From: Micromonospora polyrhachis
Lineage (GTDB): Bacteria; Actinomycetota; Actinomycetes; Mycobacteriales; Micromonosporaceae
Direction of reading: 5' to 3'
NCBI RefSeq assembly: GCF_014203835.1
Contig: NZ_JACHJW010000001.1
Coordinates: 6,398,501 to 6,462,500, forward strand
Length of the DNA: 64,000 nt
Both the position numbers and the translations under genes were made by a program. Numbering within the stretch: position 1 is the first letter of the stretch; every line of letters starts with the position of its first letter. The notes beneath the pieces were generated by a model. The model was given only the letters and a program-made list of their open reading frames with translations. It did not search any database and was not told the DNA's origin. Positions 1 to 7,879 of this stretch are shown piece by piece.

Positions 1-2
1 AC

Positions 3-500
3 GTCGAGCGGATCGAACTGCTCCAACTGCACCGGATCGATCCGGAGACCCCGCTTGCCGACCAGCTCGGTACGCTGCGCGACCTGCAGACCGAAGGCAA
101 GATCGGCCGGGTCGGACTGTCCGAGGTCACCGTCGCCGAACTCGACCAGGCACGGGAAATCGTCGACGTGGCGAGCGTGCAGAACCGCTACAACGTGTTC
201 GACCGCGAGCACGAGCCGGTGCTCGCGGCCTGCGAGGCGGCGGGGATCGCCTTCCTGCCGTGGCGGCCCGTCGCGGCGGGCACGTCGGGGACCAGGGCCG
301 AGATCGCGGCTGTGGCGACCGAGCTTGGTGCCACGGCCACCCAGGTTGCGCTCGCCTGGCTACTGTGGCGCTCGCCGGTGGTGCTCCCGATCCCAGGCAC
401 CGCCCGGATCGAGCATCTGGAGGAGAACGTCGCTGCGGCCGACCTCCACCTGACCCCGACCCACCGCGAACGCCTCGATCGGTTGGCAGAGCTGGCATAG
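3..500 (+). CDS. Aldo/keto reductase, C-terminal part (5' end outside window)
   Basis: The reading frame is open from base 3 to a TAG at 498-500 and gives about 165 residues with no start inside the window, so the N-terminal half is cut off by the window edge. The visible part has the typical second half of an NADPH-dependent aldo/keto reductase barrel: ELLQLHRIDP near the start, GKIGRVGLSEV, a QNRYN stretch, WLLWRSPVVLPIPGTARIEH for cofactor binding, and a final ERLDRLAEL helix. The family reduces aldehydes and ketones in the cytoplasm; the substrate cannot be told. A VOC-family gene follows on the same strand about 90 bp later. Confidence 0.85.
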   Translation, partial: VERIELLQLHRIDPETPLADQLGTLRDLQTEGKIGRVGLSEVTVAELDQAREIVDVASVQNRYNVFDREHEPVLAACEAAGIAFLPWRPVAAGTSGTRAEIAAVATELGATATQVALAWLLWRSPVVLPIPGTARIEHLEENVAAADLHLTPTHRERLDRLAELA

Positions 501-590
501 CTGCCACCCTGTCCGTTCCATACCGGTCTCGTCGGTGCTGCCAGATACCTTGGGTGCCCCGTAAGAGAGCGGACAGCGAATGGAGTGCGA

Positions 591-998
591 ATGTCCTCAC
601 CTGCCGGCACACTCGTCATCAGCCTGCCGATCGCCGATCGGCGGCAGGCGATGGTCTTCTATCGGGACGCCTTCGGCTTCGAACCGATCGGCAGGTTGGC
701 CGAGGACGGTGTGCCCGAGCCGTTGCAGTACCGGCTCAACGACCGGACGCTGCTGATGCTCATTCCCACCGGAGGATTCGGTTGGGTCCTCGGCGACCGT
801 GAGGTCGCGCCAGCCGGCGTCAGCGAGTGCATCCTGAGTACGACCGTAGCCACCGACCGTGAGGTCACCGAGGTGATCGAACGCGTCAGGCGTTGCGGTG
901 GCGTTGTGGTCACCGAACCCTCGCCCCAGCCGTGGGGTTACTCTGGCGTCTGTGCCGACCTGGACGGTCACGTCTGGCAGGTCATCGCCGAATCGTAG
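591..998 (+). CDS. VOC (glyoxalase/bleomycin resistance) family protein
   Basis: About 135 residues with one vicinal-oxygen-chelate repeat pair: an N-terminal strand TLVISLPIADRRQAMVFYRD followed by FGFEPIG, and a C-terminal half ending in PWGYSGVCADLDGHVWQVI, which is the usual end of this fold. The ATG at 591 is preferred because GGAG lies five bases upstream; an in-frame GTG at 585 is the alternative. Members include glyoxalases, dioxygenases and antibiotic-binding resistance proteins. No substrate can be assigned, and the usual His/Glu metal ligands are not all obvious. It may be cotranscribed with the preceding reductase. Confidence 0.8.
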   Translation: MSSPAGTLVISLPIADRRQAMVFYRDAFGFEPIGRLAEDGVPEPLQYRLNDRTLLMLIPTGGFGWVLGDREVAPAGVSECILSTTVATDREVTEVIERVRRCGGVVVTEPSPQPWGYSGVCADLDGHVWQVIAES

Positions 999-1297
999 AC
1001 GTCTTCCTGACAGCGGGTCGACGTCTTCCTGACGGCGGGCAGGGCCGGCCGTATCGGTCCGTCGGGTTGCGTGGTGCGGATAAATCGCGTGTTGCCACAG
1101 ATCGACCCATCGCCCTGGCGTGAGTGGTCCGAGCGGGATTCGCCTTGTGGCACATCGGTGACGCCGACGACTTTCCTCGCGAAGATGTGAGACCAATTCG
1201 GAGTGTGATTCATTCATTTCCCTCCGTTGATACGAGTCGGTGGCATGTGGAAAGTTCGATGCACCACAAGCTGTTTCCAACTCGTAAAGGAGTTGCG

Positions 1298-2026
1298 ATG
1301 GGTGCCCCTCAACTTATTCATGGGCAGGGAACGGATGCCTGTCCGTCCGGTAGTTTCTGCCTCTATCGTGACGTGGATTTCAACAATGGTAGCGAGAGTG
1401 GGAACGACAAGATCCTCGTCATTCCCGAGGGTGCGTACATCAACAATTTCTCCGACTACGGATTCGACCACAGTGACGATGGTGTCAGCGGTGTCTTCAA
1501 CAACACGGAGAAGGACAACACCCTGTTCACCCAGCCGAGCCAGGGCGGGCACACCCTTCCGGTGGCGAAGCGACAGGCAATCGCGGACCTGACGAAGATG
1601 CCCCTGTCCGAGAGTCCCACCGGCACGTGGAACGACCAGGCGCAGTCGGCGCTGGCCGCCCCGTACATCGGTAACCTGGGTATCGACCAGCAATTCCTCT
1701 CGCACTGGCAGGACTGGGAGAGCCAGAAGTGGATCTACTCCTTCCGGCTCACCCTGCACGCGGCCCAGACCCCGGTGCGTAAATGGTCTGTCGGGTTCGG
1801 CGACCTGCCTGTGGGGACCGTTCTCTACAAGCAGTTCAGCAGCGTTTTCTGGGGCAAGATAATCGAGGATGGAAGCAACGGTACCGTGCTGCTCGAATCG
1901 CCTGACGGTGAGACTCACATCGTCGAACCGGGCAAGGTCCTGGAAATAGACATCCAGATTCTCTACCCCGGGGAGAACACGGCATACCAGCAGCTCAACA
2001 GCTTGAACGCCCAGCAGCTCGGCTGA
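1298..2026 (+). CDS. Peptidase inhibitor I36 / crystallin-like protein with CBM2-like C-terminal domain
   Basis: 242 residues. The ATG at 1298 is chosen over upstream in-frame starts because AAAGGAG sits at 1286-1292. The N-terminal part, with CPSGSFCLYRDVDFN and later ISSF-type spacing (DDGVSGVFNN), resembles the beta/gamma-crystallin fold of I36 inhibitors such as the Streptomyces metalloproteinase inhibitor. The C-terminal ~100 residues (KWSVGFGDLPVGTVLY, then a VEPGKVLEIDIQI end) resemble a family 2 cellulose-binding module. Both domain types are normally secreted, yet no signal peptide is visible at either possible start. Function is inferred only from fold resemblance. The 170 bp between this gene and the convergent acetyltransferase show no clear terminator. 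Confidence 0.65.
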   Translation: MGAPQLIHGQGTDACPSGSFCLYRDVDFNNGSESGNDKILVIPEGAYINNFSDYGFDHSDDGVSGVFNNTEKDNTLFTQPSQGGHTLPVAKRQAIADLTKMPLSESPTGTWNDQAQSALAAPYIGNLGIDQQFLSHWQDWESQKWIYSFRLTLHAAQTPVRKWSVGFGDLPVGTVLYKQFSSVFWGKIIEDGSNGTVLLESPDGETHIVEPGKVLEIDIQILYPGENTAYQQLNSLNAQQLG

Positions 2027-2190
2027 CTCTTCTCCCTCCGGACCGAAGCGGAGAAGAGCGGAAACGACGGTCGGCAGGGTTCCCGGTAGGACGGGCTATC
2101 ACGACCCGGCTCCGGGAGCCTTGCCGCCTCGTACCCCTGATCGCCCGGGGCCTGTCTGCCGACGCGGGCCACCTACGATCTTCGCCCCCA

Positions 2191-2715
2191 TCATCCGGGA
2201 TGGTCGGTCACCAGTTGGTACATGACGTGGTCCTGCCACTCGCCGGCGATGTGGAGGTACTTCGGGGCGAGGCCGAAGCGGGTGAAACCGGTGCGCTCCA
2301 GTACCCGCTGGGATGCGACGTTGTGGGGGAGAGCGCCAGCTTCGATCCGATGCAGGCCCAGTTCCTCGAAGGCCACCCGGACGATGTCACGGACTGCCGC
2401 CGTGGCCACCCCCCGGCCGTTGACGGCGGCACTCACCCAGTAGCCCAGGTGGCACGACTGGAACGCACCTCGCACGATACTGCTGAGGGTGATACGGCCC
2501 ACGACCTGCTCGGCGTCGAGAATGACCCAGGGCAGGCTCACTCCCTGCTCATGCTGATCCAGCGCGGTACGCACGACTTCCCGTTGTCCCTCGACAGTGC
2601 AGTAGTCGTCGGCCCGAACCGGCTCCCACGGAGCGAGGAAATCGCGGTTGACCTGGAGCAGTTCGGCGAGGATCGGAGCGTCTTCGAGTTGGACGAGACG
2701 GGTGCTGACACTCAT
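2191..2715 (-). CDS. GNAT family N-acetyltransferase, RimJ/RimL type
   Basis: 174 residues starting MSVSTRLVQLEDAPILAELL. The acetyl-CoA binding motif A is visible as VNGRGVATAAVRDIV near residues 110-125, followed by the ELGLHRIEAGALPHNVASQRVLERTGF block that marks RimJ/RimL-like acetyltransferases acting on N-terminal or small-molecule amines. Soluble and cytoplasmic. The start could lie further upstream because the frame stays open to 2979, but the chosen ATG begins the conserved fold. It is convergent with the preceding gene. The substrate is unknown. Confidence 0.85.
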   Translation of the reverse strand: MSVSTRLVQLEDAPILAELLQVNRDFLAPWEPVRADDYCTVEGQREVVRTALDQHEQGVSLPWVILDAEQVVGRITLSSIVRGAFQSCHLGYWVSAAVNGRGVATAAVRDIVRVAFEELGLHRIEAGALPHNVASQRVLERTGFTRFGLAPKYLHIAGEWQDHVMYQLVTDHPG

Positions 2716-2890
2716 CCGTTCATGATCGCATTCGATCGCCCCAGCGCACGGCCGGCCACAGTCCAAATACGTTGCCCGGTGGTGGCGGCATCGGCCACGG
2801 TTTCGAGTATGGCCAGCCCCCTCGATGCCGATGCCCACGACGACTTCCCGCAGAACCGGATCAACGAGCGAGTAGGGCGGTAGGACGCTC

Positions 2891-3625
2891 GTGGCGATCA
2901 CTGTCGAACCGTTGCACGCCCGGCCCCGGCCGCGGGAACAGATGACCCGGCTGCTGACCGACGGCTGGCCGGAGTTCATCTTCCATGACCAGGCGACAGG
3001 GCGGTATCTCGGCCAGGTCCGGGAACTCTTCGGTGACCTCGAACTCGTTCTGCTCGATGACGGCGAGGTGGTCGCGGCGGGCTGGGCGGTGCCGTTGCGG
3101 TGGAACGGCCAGGTCGAGGACCTGCCCGCCGGTTACACCGACTGCCTGGTTCGTGCGCTTGCCGCGTACGACGCTGGTGACTTTCCCGACACCCTGGCGG
3201 TCCTTGCTGCCCAGGTCCGGTTCGAGCGCAGAGGGGACGGCCTGGCCGGCATGCTTCTGACCGCCTTTCGACAGTTGGCCGAAGAGGCCGGATGGGAGTA
3301 CGTCATCTGCCCGGTTCGCCCCACGCACAAGGCTCGCTATCCGCTTACGCCGATCGGGCGGTACGTCGAGTGGACCCGGCCCGACGGCGCACCGCTGGAT
3401 CCGTGGATCCGCACCCACTGGCGGCTCGGTGCCCGGGTGCTGGCGACGGCTCCCCGGTCGCAGGTGATCACCGGAACCGTCGCCGAATGGCAGACCTGGA
3501 CCGGCCTTGCATTTCCTGACTCCGGCGACTACGTCATCCCCGATGGTCTGAGTACGCTGCACATCGACCGGGAGGCGGATCAGGGCGTCTACGTCGAACC
3601 AAACGTGTGGCTTCAGCACCGTTGA
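2891..3625 (+). CDS. GNAT-fold acyltransferase-like protein
   Basis: 244 residues with a GTG start at 2891. The order of elements (an N-terminal strand-helix with LTDGWPEFIFHD, a VLLDDGEVVAAGWAVPLRW strand pair, an ERRGDGLAGMLLTAF loop-helix where GNAT proteins hold acetyl-CoA, and EYVICPVRPTHKARYP) fits a long actinobacterial GNAT-like family. The QxxGxG/A loop is degenerate (RRGDGLAG), so catalytic activity is uncertain. The tail from about residue 190 (TGTVAEWQTWTGLAFPDSG) is a family feature of unknown role. It lies between two RimJ/RimL genes that are on the other strand. Confidence 0.65.
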   Translation: MAITVEPLHARPRPREQMTRLLTDGWPEFIFHDQATGRYLGQVRELFGDLELVLLDDGEVVAAGWAVPLRWNGQVEDLPAGYTDCLVRALAAYDAGDFPDTLAVLAAQVRFERRGDGLAGMLLTAFRQLAEEAGWEYVICPVRPTHKARYPLTPIGRYVEWTRPDGAPLDPWIRTHWRLGARVLATAPRSQVITGTVAEWQTWTGLAFPDSGDYVIPDGLSTLHIDREADQGVYVEPNVWLQHR

Positions 3626-3638
3626 GGCGACTGCCAAG

Positions 3639-4196
3639 TCAGCGGGGCTTGTCCGACCAGTTCTTGACGAAGATCCAATCGAGTCCATCTTCGCCCGGGG
3701 TGTCTAGGTGTTCGGCACGGTCCAAACCCGCTCGCACCGCGACTCGCGCCGAGGCGATGTTGTCGGACCGGACCCGAGCGATGATCGGTGCGTCGGGAAG
3801 CTGCGTCGTGGCCCAGTCGACGACCATCGTCGCCGCCTCGGTGGCCACGCCGTCGCCCCAGGCCGGTGGGTCCAGGCGGTAGAAGAGGTTGAGTACGTCG
3901 TGGTTGTCGAGCCGCATCCGGTTGAGGCCGCAGAAGCCCAGAATCGGCTCGGGCTGCTGGTCGTCACCTGCGCGGACGACCCAGTAGCCGAAGCCGTAGC
4001 GTTGCCAGTGATCGTTCCATCGGCGGTAGAGGTCCTCCGCATCGCCAAGGGCGACCAGCATGTCGGAGGGGTTGTAGGCGCAGGCCGTCGGGTCGCGGTG
4101 TATGCGGTGGATGGCGGTGATGTCGGTCGGCGTCGGCCGGCGCAGTGAGAAGCGTGCCGTAACCAGTTGCTCGCTTTCGAAGCGATGCTCGCCCAT
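3639..4196 (-). CDS. GNAT family N-acetyltransferase, RimJ/RimL type
   Basis: 185 residues. It begins with LVTARFSLRRPTPTDITAI, typical of RimJ/RimL proteins, has a central GFGYWVVR strand, an acetyl-CoA loop DGVATEAATMVVDWA, and RVRSDNIASARVAVRAGL before the C-terminal strands. The protein should acetylate an amine using acetyl-CoA in the cytoplasm; the substrate is unknown. Its stop lies 14 bases from the end of the convergent plus-strand acyltransferase-like gene. It is read toward lower coordinates, on the same strand as the CDF exporter gene that ends 20 bases upstream of its start. Confidence 0.85.
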   Translation of the reverse strand: MGEHRFESEQLVTARFSLRRPTPTDITAIHRIHRDPTACAYNPSDMLVALGDAEDLYRRWNDHWQRYGFGYWVVRAGDDQQPEPILGFCGLNRMRLDNHDVLNLFYRLDPPAWGDGVATEAATMVVDWATTQLPDAPIIARVRSDNIASARVAVRAGLDRAEHLDTPGEDGLDWIFVKNWSDKPR

Positions 4197-4216
4197 CGGG
4201 CCCTCTCTCGTCGCGG

Positions 4217-4864
4217 TTACCTGTCGGATGGTGCGACGCAGCAGGCGTCACCGCGCCACGCTTCCCGACCCTCCTTGACCGCCACGCCGGCGATCACCAG
4301 GGCGGCGATCGGGTCGGCCCATGACCAACCGAACATGCTGTTGAGCGCCAACCCGACCAGGAGCACGGCCGAGAGGTACGTGCACAGCAGGGTCTGCTTC
4401 GAGTCGGCCACGGCCGAGCATGAGCCCAGCTCTTGTCCCGCCCCACGTTGGGCATGGGACAGGACCGGCATGATCACCAGGGACAGCGCGGCGATCATCA
4501 ACCCCACTGTGGAGTGGGCCGCATCGGTCCCGCCGAGTAGGGCGCGCACCGATTCCGCCGTGACGTAGGCGGCCAGCACGAAGAAGGACACCGCGATGAT
4601 CCGTAGGGCGACCTTCTCCCGGGCCCGGGGATCGCGACCGGCGAACTGCCAGGCGACTGCGGCGGCCGAAGACACCTCGATCACCGAGTCCAACCCGAAT
4701 CCGATGAGTGCGGTGGAGGAGGCGATCGTCCCGGCGGTGATCGCCACCACCGCTTCGATGACGTTGTAGGTGATGGTGGCGGCCACCAACAGTCGTATCC
4801 GGCGGGTCAGTGCCGCGCGCCGCGCCAGCGACGGACCGGGGGAGACGGTCAGCGGACCGCTCAT
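4217..4864 (-). CDS. Cation diffusion facilitator family metal exporter
   Basis: 215 residues and about six predicted membrane segments. TM2 carries GFGLDSVIE and the fifth segment carries VADSKQTLLCTYLSAV, the positions where CDF proteins hold their metal-binding Asp/His residues; here a Cys replaces a His, which suits soft metals. SWADPIAALVIA forms TM6, and a CC pair lies near the C-terminus. The large cytoplasmic domain of classical CDF proteins is missing, as is common for the short actinobacterial form paired with an ArsR gene. The ATG overlaps the regulator stop (TGATG at 4862-4866), so translation is probably coupled. Export of Cd or Pb is inferred from the CmtR-like partner. Confidence 0.85.
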   Translation of the reverse strand: MSGPLTVSPGPSLARRAALTRRIRLLVAATITYNVIEAVVAITAGTIASSTALIGFGLDSVIEVSSAAAVAWQFAGRDPRAREKVALRIIAVSFFVLAAYVTAESVRALLGGTDAAHSTVGLMIAALSLVIMPVLSHAQRGAGQELGSCSAVADSKQTLLCTYLSAVLLVGLALNSMFGWSWADPIAALVIAGVAVKEGREAWRGDACCVAPSDR

Positions 4865-5187
4865 CAGCAGCAGTCCGCACGCTCTGCGTCCGGACACGCG
4901 GCCGGATCTACTGCCAGGACCAGACCGAGTAGGTCGCTCAACGCGTGGCCGATCCGGGCGTCGGCGAGTTCGTAACGGGTGCGGCGGCCCTCGGCTGCGG
5001 CGACGACCAGGCCGCAGCCCCTTAGGCAGGCCAGGTGGTTCGACAGGTTCTGGCGGGTCGTGCCCAGCAGGTCGGCCAGCTCGGCCGGATAGCCCGGACC
5101 GTCCCGGAGGGCCAGCAACAGCCGGGCCCGGGTCGGGTCGGACAGGGCATGCCCAAATCGAGCCAGCGTCGGTCCGTGCGTCGTCAC
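4864..5187 (-). CDS. cmtR: CmtR-like ArsR-family Cd(II)/Pb(II) sensor repressor
   Basis: 107 residues with a GTG start. The winged helix covers roughly residues 8-80, with recognition helix TTRQNLSNHLACLRGCG. Cys54 and Cys58 in that helix, together with Cys98 near the C-terminus, match the three-cysteine sensor site described for Mycobacterium tuberculosis CmtR (Cys57, Cys61, Cys102). A further CC pair ends the protein. In CmtR, metal binding releases the repressor from DNA and allows efflux gene expression. Here the exporter gene is translationally coupled directly downstream, and an inverted repeat lies just upstream of the start. The symbol rests on motif match, not on a database search. 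Confidence 0.85.
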   Translation of the reverse strand: MTTHGPTLARFGHALSDPTRARLLLALRDGPGYPAELADLLGTTRQNLSNHLACLRGCGLVVAAAEGRRTRYELADARIGHALSDLLGLVLAVDPAACPDAERADCC

Positions 5188-5194
5188 CCGGCTG

Positions 5195-5218
5195 ATAGTA
5201 CAGCAGTTGATGAACTAT
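5195..5218. promoter_or_regulatory. Candidate operator for the CmtR-like repressor
   Basis: ATAGTAC at 5195-5201 and GAACTAT at 5212-5218 form an inverted repeat (six of seven positions) separated by ten bases. It sits 8 bp upstream of the GTG start of the sensor gene, where autorepression would be expected, in an AT-rich patch of otherwise GC-rich DNA. AT-rich inverted repeats are typical ArsR-family operators. Binding is inferred from position and symmetry. Confidence 0.5.
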
Positions 5219-5368
5219 AGGTCTGCTCATTCCGTCGGGCGAGACAGTCCGACCGCCGATTCCGGTACCGAACGGAGTGCCCCTCCAGCACCGAGGCGAG
5301 CTGTCGGTCGCTGAGCAGCGCGCGTCGGTGGGAGTGCCTGCCGTACCGACTGAGACGAGTGGTGCGAC

Positions 5369-6259
5369 TCATTGGGAACTCCCGGCGGGGGACCAGCCCC
5401 GGACAGACGAGCGTGATCCCGCGGTCACCCGACGGACGAGCTGCGGCTTGGTTCCAATGACGACGGTGGCGTCATGCTCAGCTGAACTGACCACCTGCGT
5501 GCTCAGACCGACGCCGGTGAAGATCTTTGCGGTTTGCGCTGCCTGACGAGTGCTGGTCTCGACCAGCAGATGTCCGTCGGGGGCCAGCCACAGTGGTGCG
5601 GCCGCAGCCACCCGGCGCTGCACCGCGTGCCCATCCGTGCCACCGTCCAGGGCTATCCGGGGCTCGTGGATGCGGGCCTCCGGCGGAAGGAGTTCGATCG
5701 CCTCCGTCGGTACGTATGGCGCATTGGCGACCAGAATATCCACCCGACCCCGCAACTCGGCGGGCAGCGGTGCGTAGAGGTCTCCCTCGTACACCCGACC
5801 TGCCGCGCCGATGTTACGACGGGCGCAATGTGCCGAGGCGGGGTCGATGTCGACGGCGTGCAGGTCGATCCCCAGGACGGCGGTCAGTGCGACGCCCACC
5901 GCACCCGAACCACAGCACAGGTCGACGACGACAGGTCGCCGTTGGGCGTCGTGCGGGCCGGTGGTAGTCGCGATTTGGTGGGCGAGCCCGCTGGCCTGCT
6001 CGGCAAGGAACTCGGTCCGGCGACGGGGCACGAAGACGCCCGGCTCCACGGCGACACGTAGGCCGCAGAACTCGGCCCAGCCGAGGACATGTTCGAGGGG
6101 CAGCCCGGCGACTCGTCGGTCGACCAGAATGGCGAGGTCGGCTGGGGTGCGGGCCGAGGAGATGAGCAACTGCGCCTCGTCCTCGGCGAAGACACAACCG
6201 GCAGCCCGGAGCCGGGCGACGATGACGGTACGGGACAGCGGTGCGGGGAGAACCGACAT
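5369..6259 (-). CDS. PrmC/HemK-related protein N5-glutamine methyltransferase-like protein
   Basis: 296 residues. FVPRRRTEFL (about 76-85) precedes the AdoMet-binding motif DLCCGSGAVG at 113-122, followed by LHAVDIDPASA. The catalytic motif that is NPPY in release-factor methyltransferase PrmC reads NAPY here (179-182), and DGGTDG lies later, as in PrmC. This matches the actinobacterial PrmC-related family whose substrate is not established; it is distinct from the prmC found near atp genes. The last ~25 residues are low in similarity. It has its own upstream region (6260-6360) and is followed about 180 bp later by the metal sensor gene on the same strand. Confidence 0.8.
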   Translation of the reverse strand: MSVLPAPLSRTVIVARLRAAGCVFAEDEAQLLISSARTPADLAILVDRRVAGLPLEHVLGWAEFCGLRVAVEPGVFVPRRRTEFLAEQASGLAHQIATTTGPHDAQRRPVVVDLCCGSGAVGVALTAVLGIDLHAVDIDPASAHCARRNIGAAGRVYEGDLYAPLPAELRGRVDILVANAPYVPTEAIELLPPEARIHEPRIALDGGTDGHAVQRRVAAAAPLWLAPDGHLLVETSTRQAAQTAKIFTGVGLSTQVVSSAEHDATVVIGTKPQLVRRVTAGSRSSVRGWSPAGSSQ

Positions 6260-6423
6260 GGCAACCTTTCGGAACGCGGAAGGGCGCTCCCTCGGTCACC
6301 TAGTTCGGTTCGACCGCCTGGCCGTGAGGTGAGAGCACCCGGCCTGTCACAGCGGTAATGGGTCTCACCTCCTCTGATCTTTCCATTGCCGGACGCGGCA
6401 ACCCTACACGATCCATCGATCGG

Positions 6424-7638
6424 TCAACCGGCCTGGTTGAACAGCAGGACGCTCATCCGGGTGAGGTCACCGTAGACCAGCTTCCGGGTGGTGTCGCCGT
6501 CCACCGGTCGTACCGCCACCTGGATCAGCACGTCGGTGCTGGCGGGCAGTTCGACGTTCACGTTCGGCGTGGTGACCACGAAGACGTCGCCGGTGCTGCT
6601 CGGGTCGAATGAGACGACCTCCTGCGCCAACAGCGGCGTCTCGGGGCTGGGATGACCGGGGCTGAGGTACTCGGCGCGTACCCGGACCAGGTCGCCGGCC
6701 AACAGGCCCCGGAGGTCGATGGTGGCCTGCTGGCTGATCGTGCCCGCCCCCGGAATGGTCCAGCCGTAGTATCCGGTGCTCCATCTGATGGCGTGGAACG
6801 TGTCGGTGGTGTCCAACGACAAGTCGTGGTACGGCGTACCGAAGAAACTTGCCAGCACGGTGTCGTCTCCTTTCGGTGGGGCAGCGCCGATCATTCGCGC
6901 GAAGTCTTCCGTGGTGCCGCGGAACGCGTCCGCGTCGCAGGTGTGTTGATGGCCGATGATGGCCGAGTCGGTGTACTGCCAGACCTGTGGCATCTGAACC
7001 GGACGGCCATACCGGACCCAGCCAGGTCCGGAATTTCCTCCGGCACGCGCGTAGGCTGCCTTGAAGTTCTCCGCCACCCGGTAGGGATAATCCGCGTTCC
7101 ACCGGGGATAGTCGCCGAGATCGCCGGAGCGGTACTGGCCCCGGGAGGCGTACATGACGGCTTTCTTGTTCGTCCGCGCCTCCAATTCCCGGGCGACGTC
7201 GACCCCGACGCTCGGCGGTACGTCGTCGGTGGGCCACCGTTCGAGGTCGATCTGCCAGAAGAACCCGGAGAACCCACGCCACCAGGGAGTGTGCTGGTCG
7301 GCGTAGTCGATGGCGGTGATGGCCTGGGCAGTGGTGGAGACCCCGGAGTGCACCACCGCGTACATGCCGAGAAAGGGGATGCCGGCATCCTTGGCGGCGG
7401 TCAGCATCATGCCGTAGTACTGACTGTGGAATGTGCCACCGCGTGACTGTTCCGTCCCCTTGTAGGTCATGAAGTCGATGCCGAGAGCCTTGGCGGCGCG
7501 TACTCGGTCGACGGTGAGTCCACGGTCGACGTCGTAGTCGCTGGCGTCCCAGCCGTAGAGGGTCGACACCGATGACACCTCCGATCCTGCTTCCGAGGCT
7601 CGCTCGAATTTTTCGAGCAAGGAGCGAAAGAGATTCAT
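6424..7638 (-). CDS. DUF1906 / GH25-like glycoside hydrolase domain protein
   Basis: 404 residues. Residues about 27-240 look like a lysozyme-type (GH25/DUF1906) TIM barrel: GWDASDYDVDRG with Asp31, LGIDFMTYKGTEQ, GIPFLGMYAVVHSG, FFWQIDLERWPTDD with the acidic pair expected at the catalytic position, a KKAVMYASRGQY strand, and MPQVWQYTDSA. A C-terminal ~140-residue beta-rich region with no recognised family follows. No Sec signal peptide is visible; the N-terminus is an amphipathic helix (LFRSLLEKFERASE). Cell-wall hydrolysis is a family inference; how the protein would reach the wall is unclear. Confidence 0.7.
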   Translation of the reverse strand: MNLFRSLLEKFERASEAGSEVSSVSTLYGWDASDYDVDRGLTVDRVRAAKALGIDFMTYKGTEQSRGGTFHSQYYGMMLTAAKDAGIPFLGMYAVVHSGVSTTAQAITAIDYADQHTPWWRGFSGFFWQIDLERWPTDDVPPSVGVDVARELEARTNKKAVMYASRGQYRSGDLGDYPRWNADYPYRVAENFKAAYARAGGNSGPGWVRYGRPVQMPQVWQYTDSAIIGHQHTCDADAFRGTTEDFARMIGAAPPKGDDTVLASFFGTPYHDLSLDTTDTFHAIRWSTGYYGWTIPGAGTISQQATIDLRGLLAGDLVRVRAEYLSPGHPSPETPLLAQEVVSFDPSSTGDVFVVTTPNVNVELPASTDVLIQVAVRPVDGDTTRKLVYGDLTRMSVLLFNQAG

Positions 7639-7879
7639 GGCTGCGCCGTCCGGAAAACGGATAGTCGAAATAATCCCAGATCGGTTTCCGATGGTGGCCG
7701 GCTAGCATTTCGGCGGATCTTTGCCGCGTCTTTCGGTGCCGCTGCGGGCGATGCTACCCCGGTCTGAAGCAATGTGCTGAGTGCCCTTCCACCGCAGCGC
7801 CGACAGGCGTACGGTCAGATCTGGAGCGCCGGGAAGTCTGGTCGGCACGGATGGTTAGCTGTCGACCCGGGAGATGCTC

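Noticed and set aside
5184-5372. Small minus-strand reading frame upstream of the metal sensor
   Set aside because: It covers the candidate operator, is Ser/Arg-rich without a domain, and has no ribosome site.
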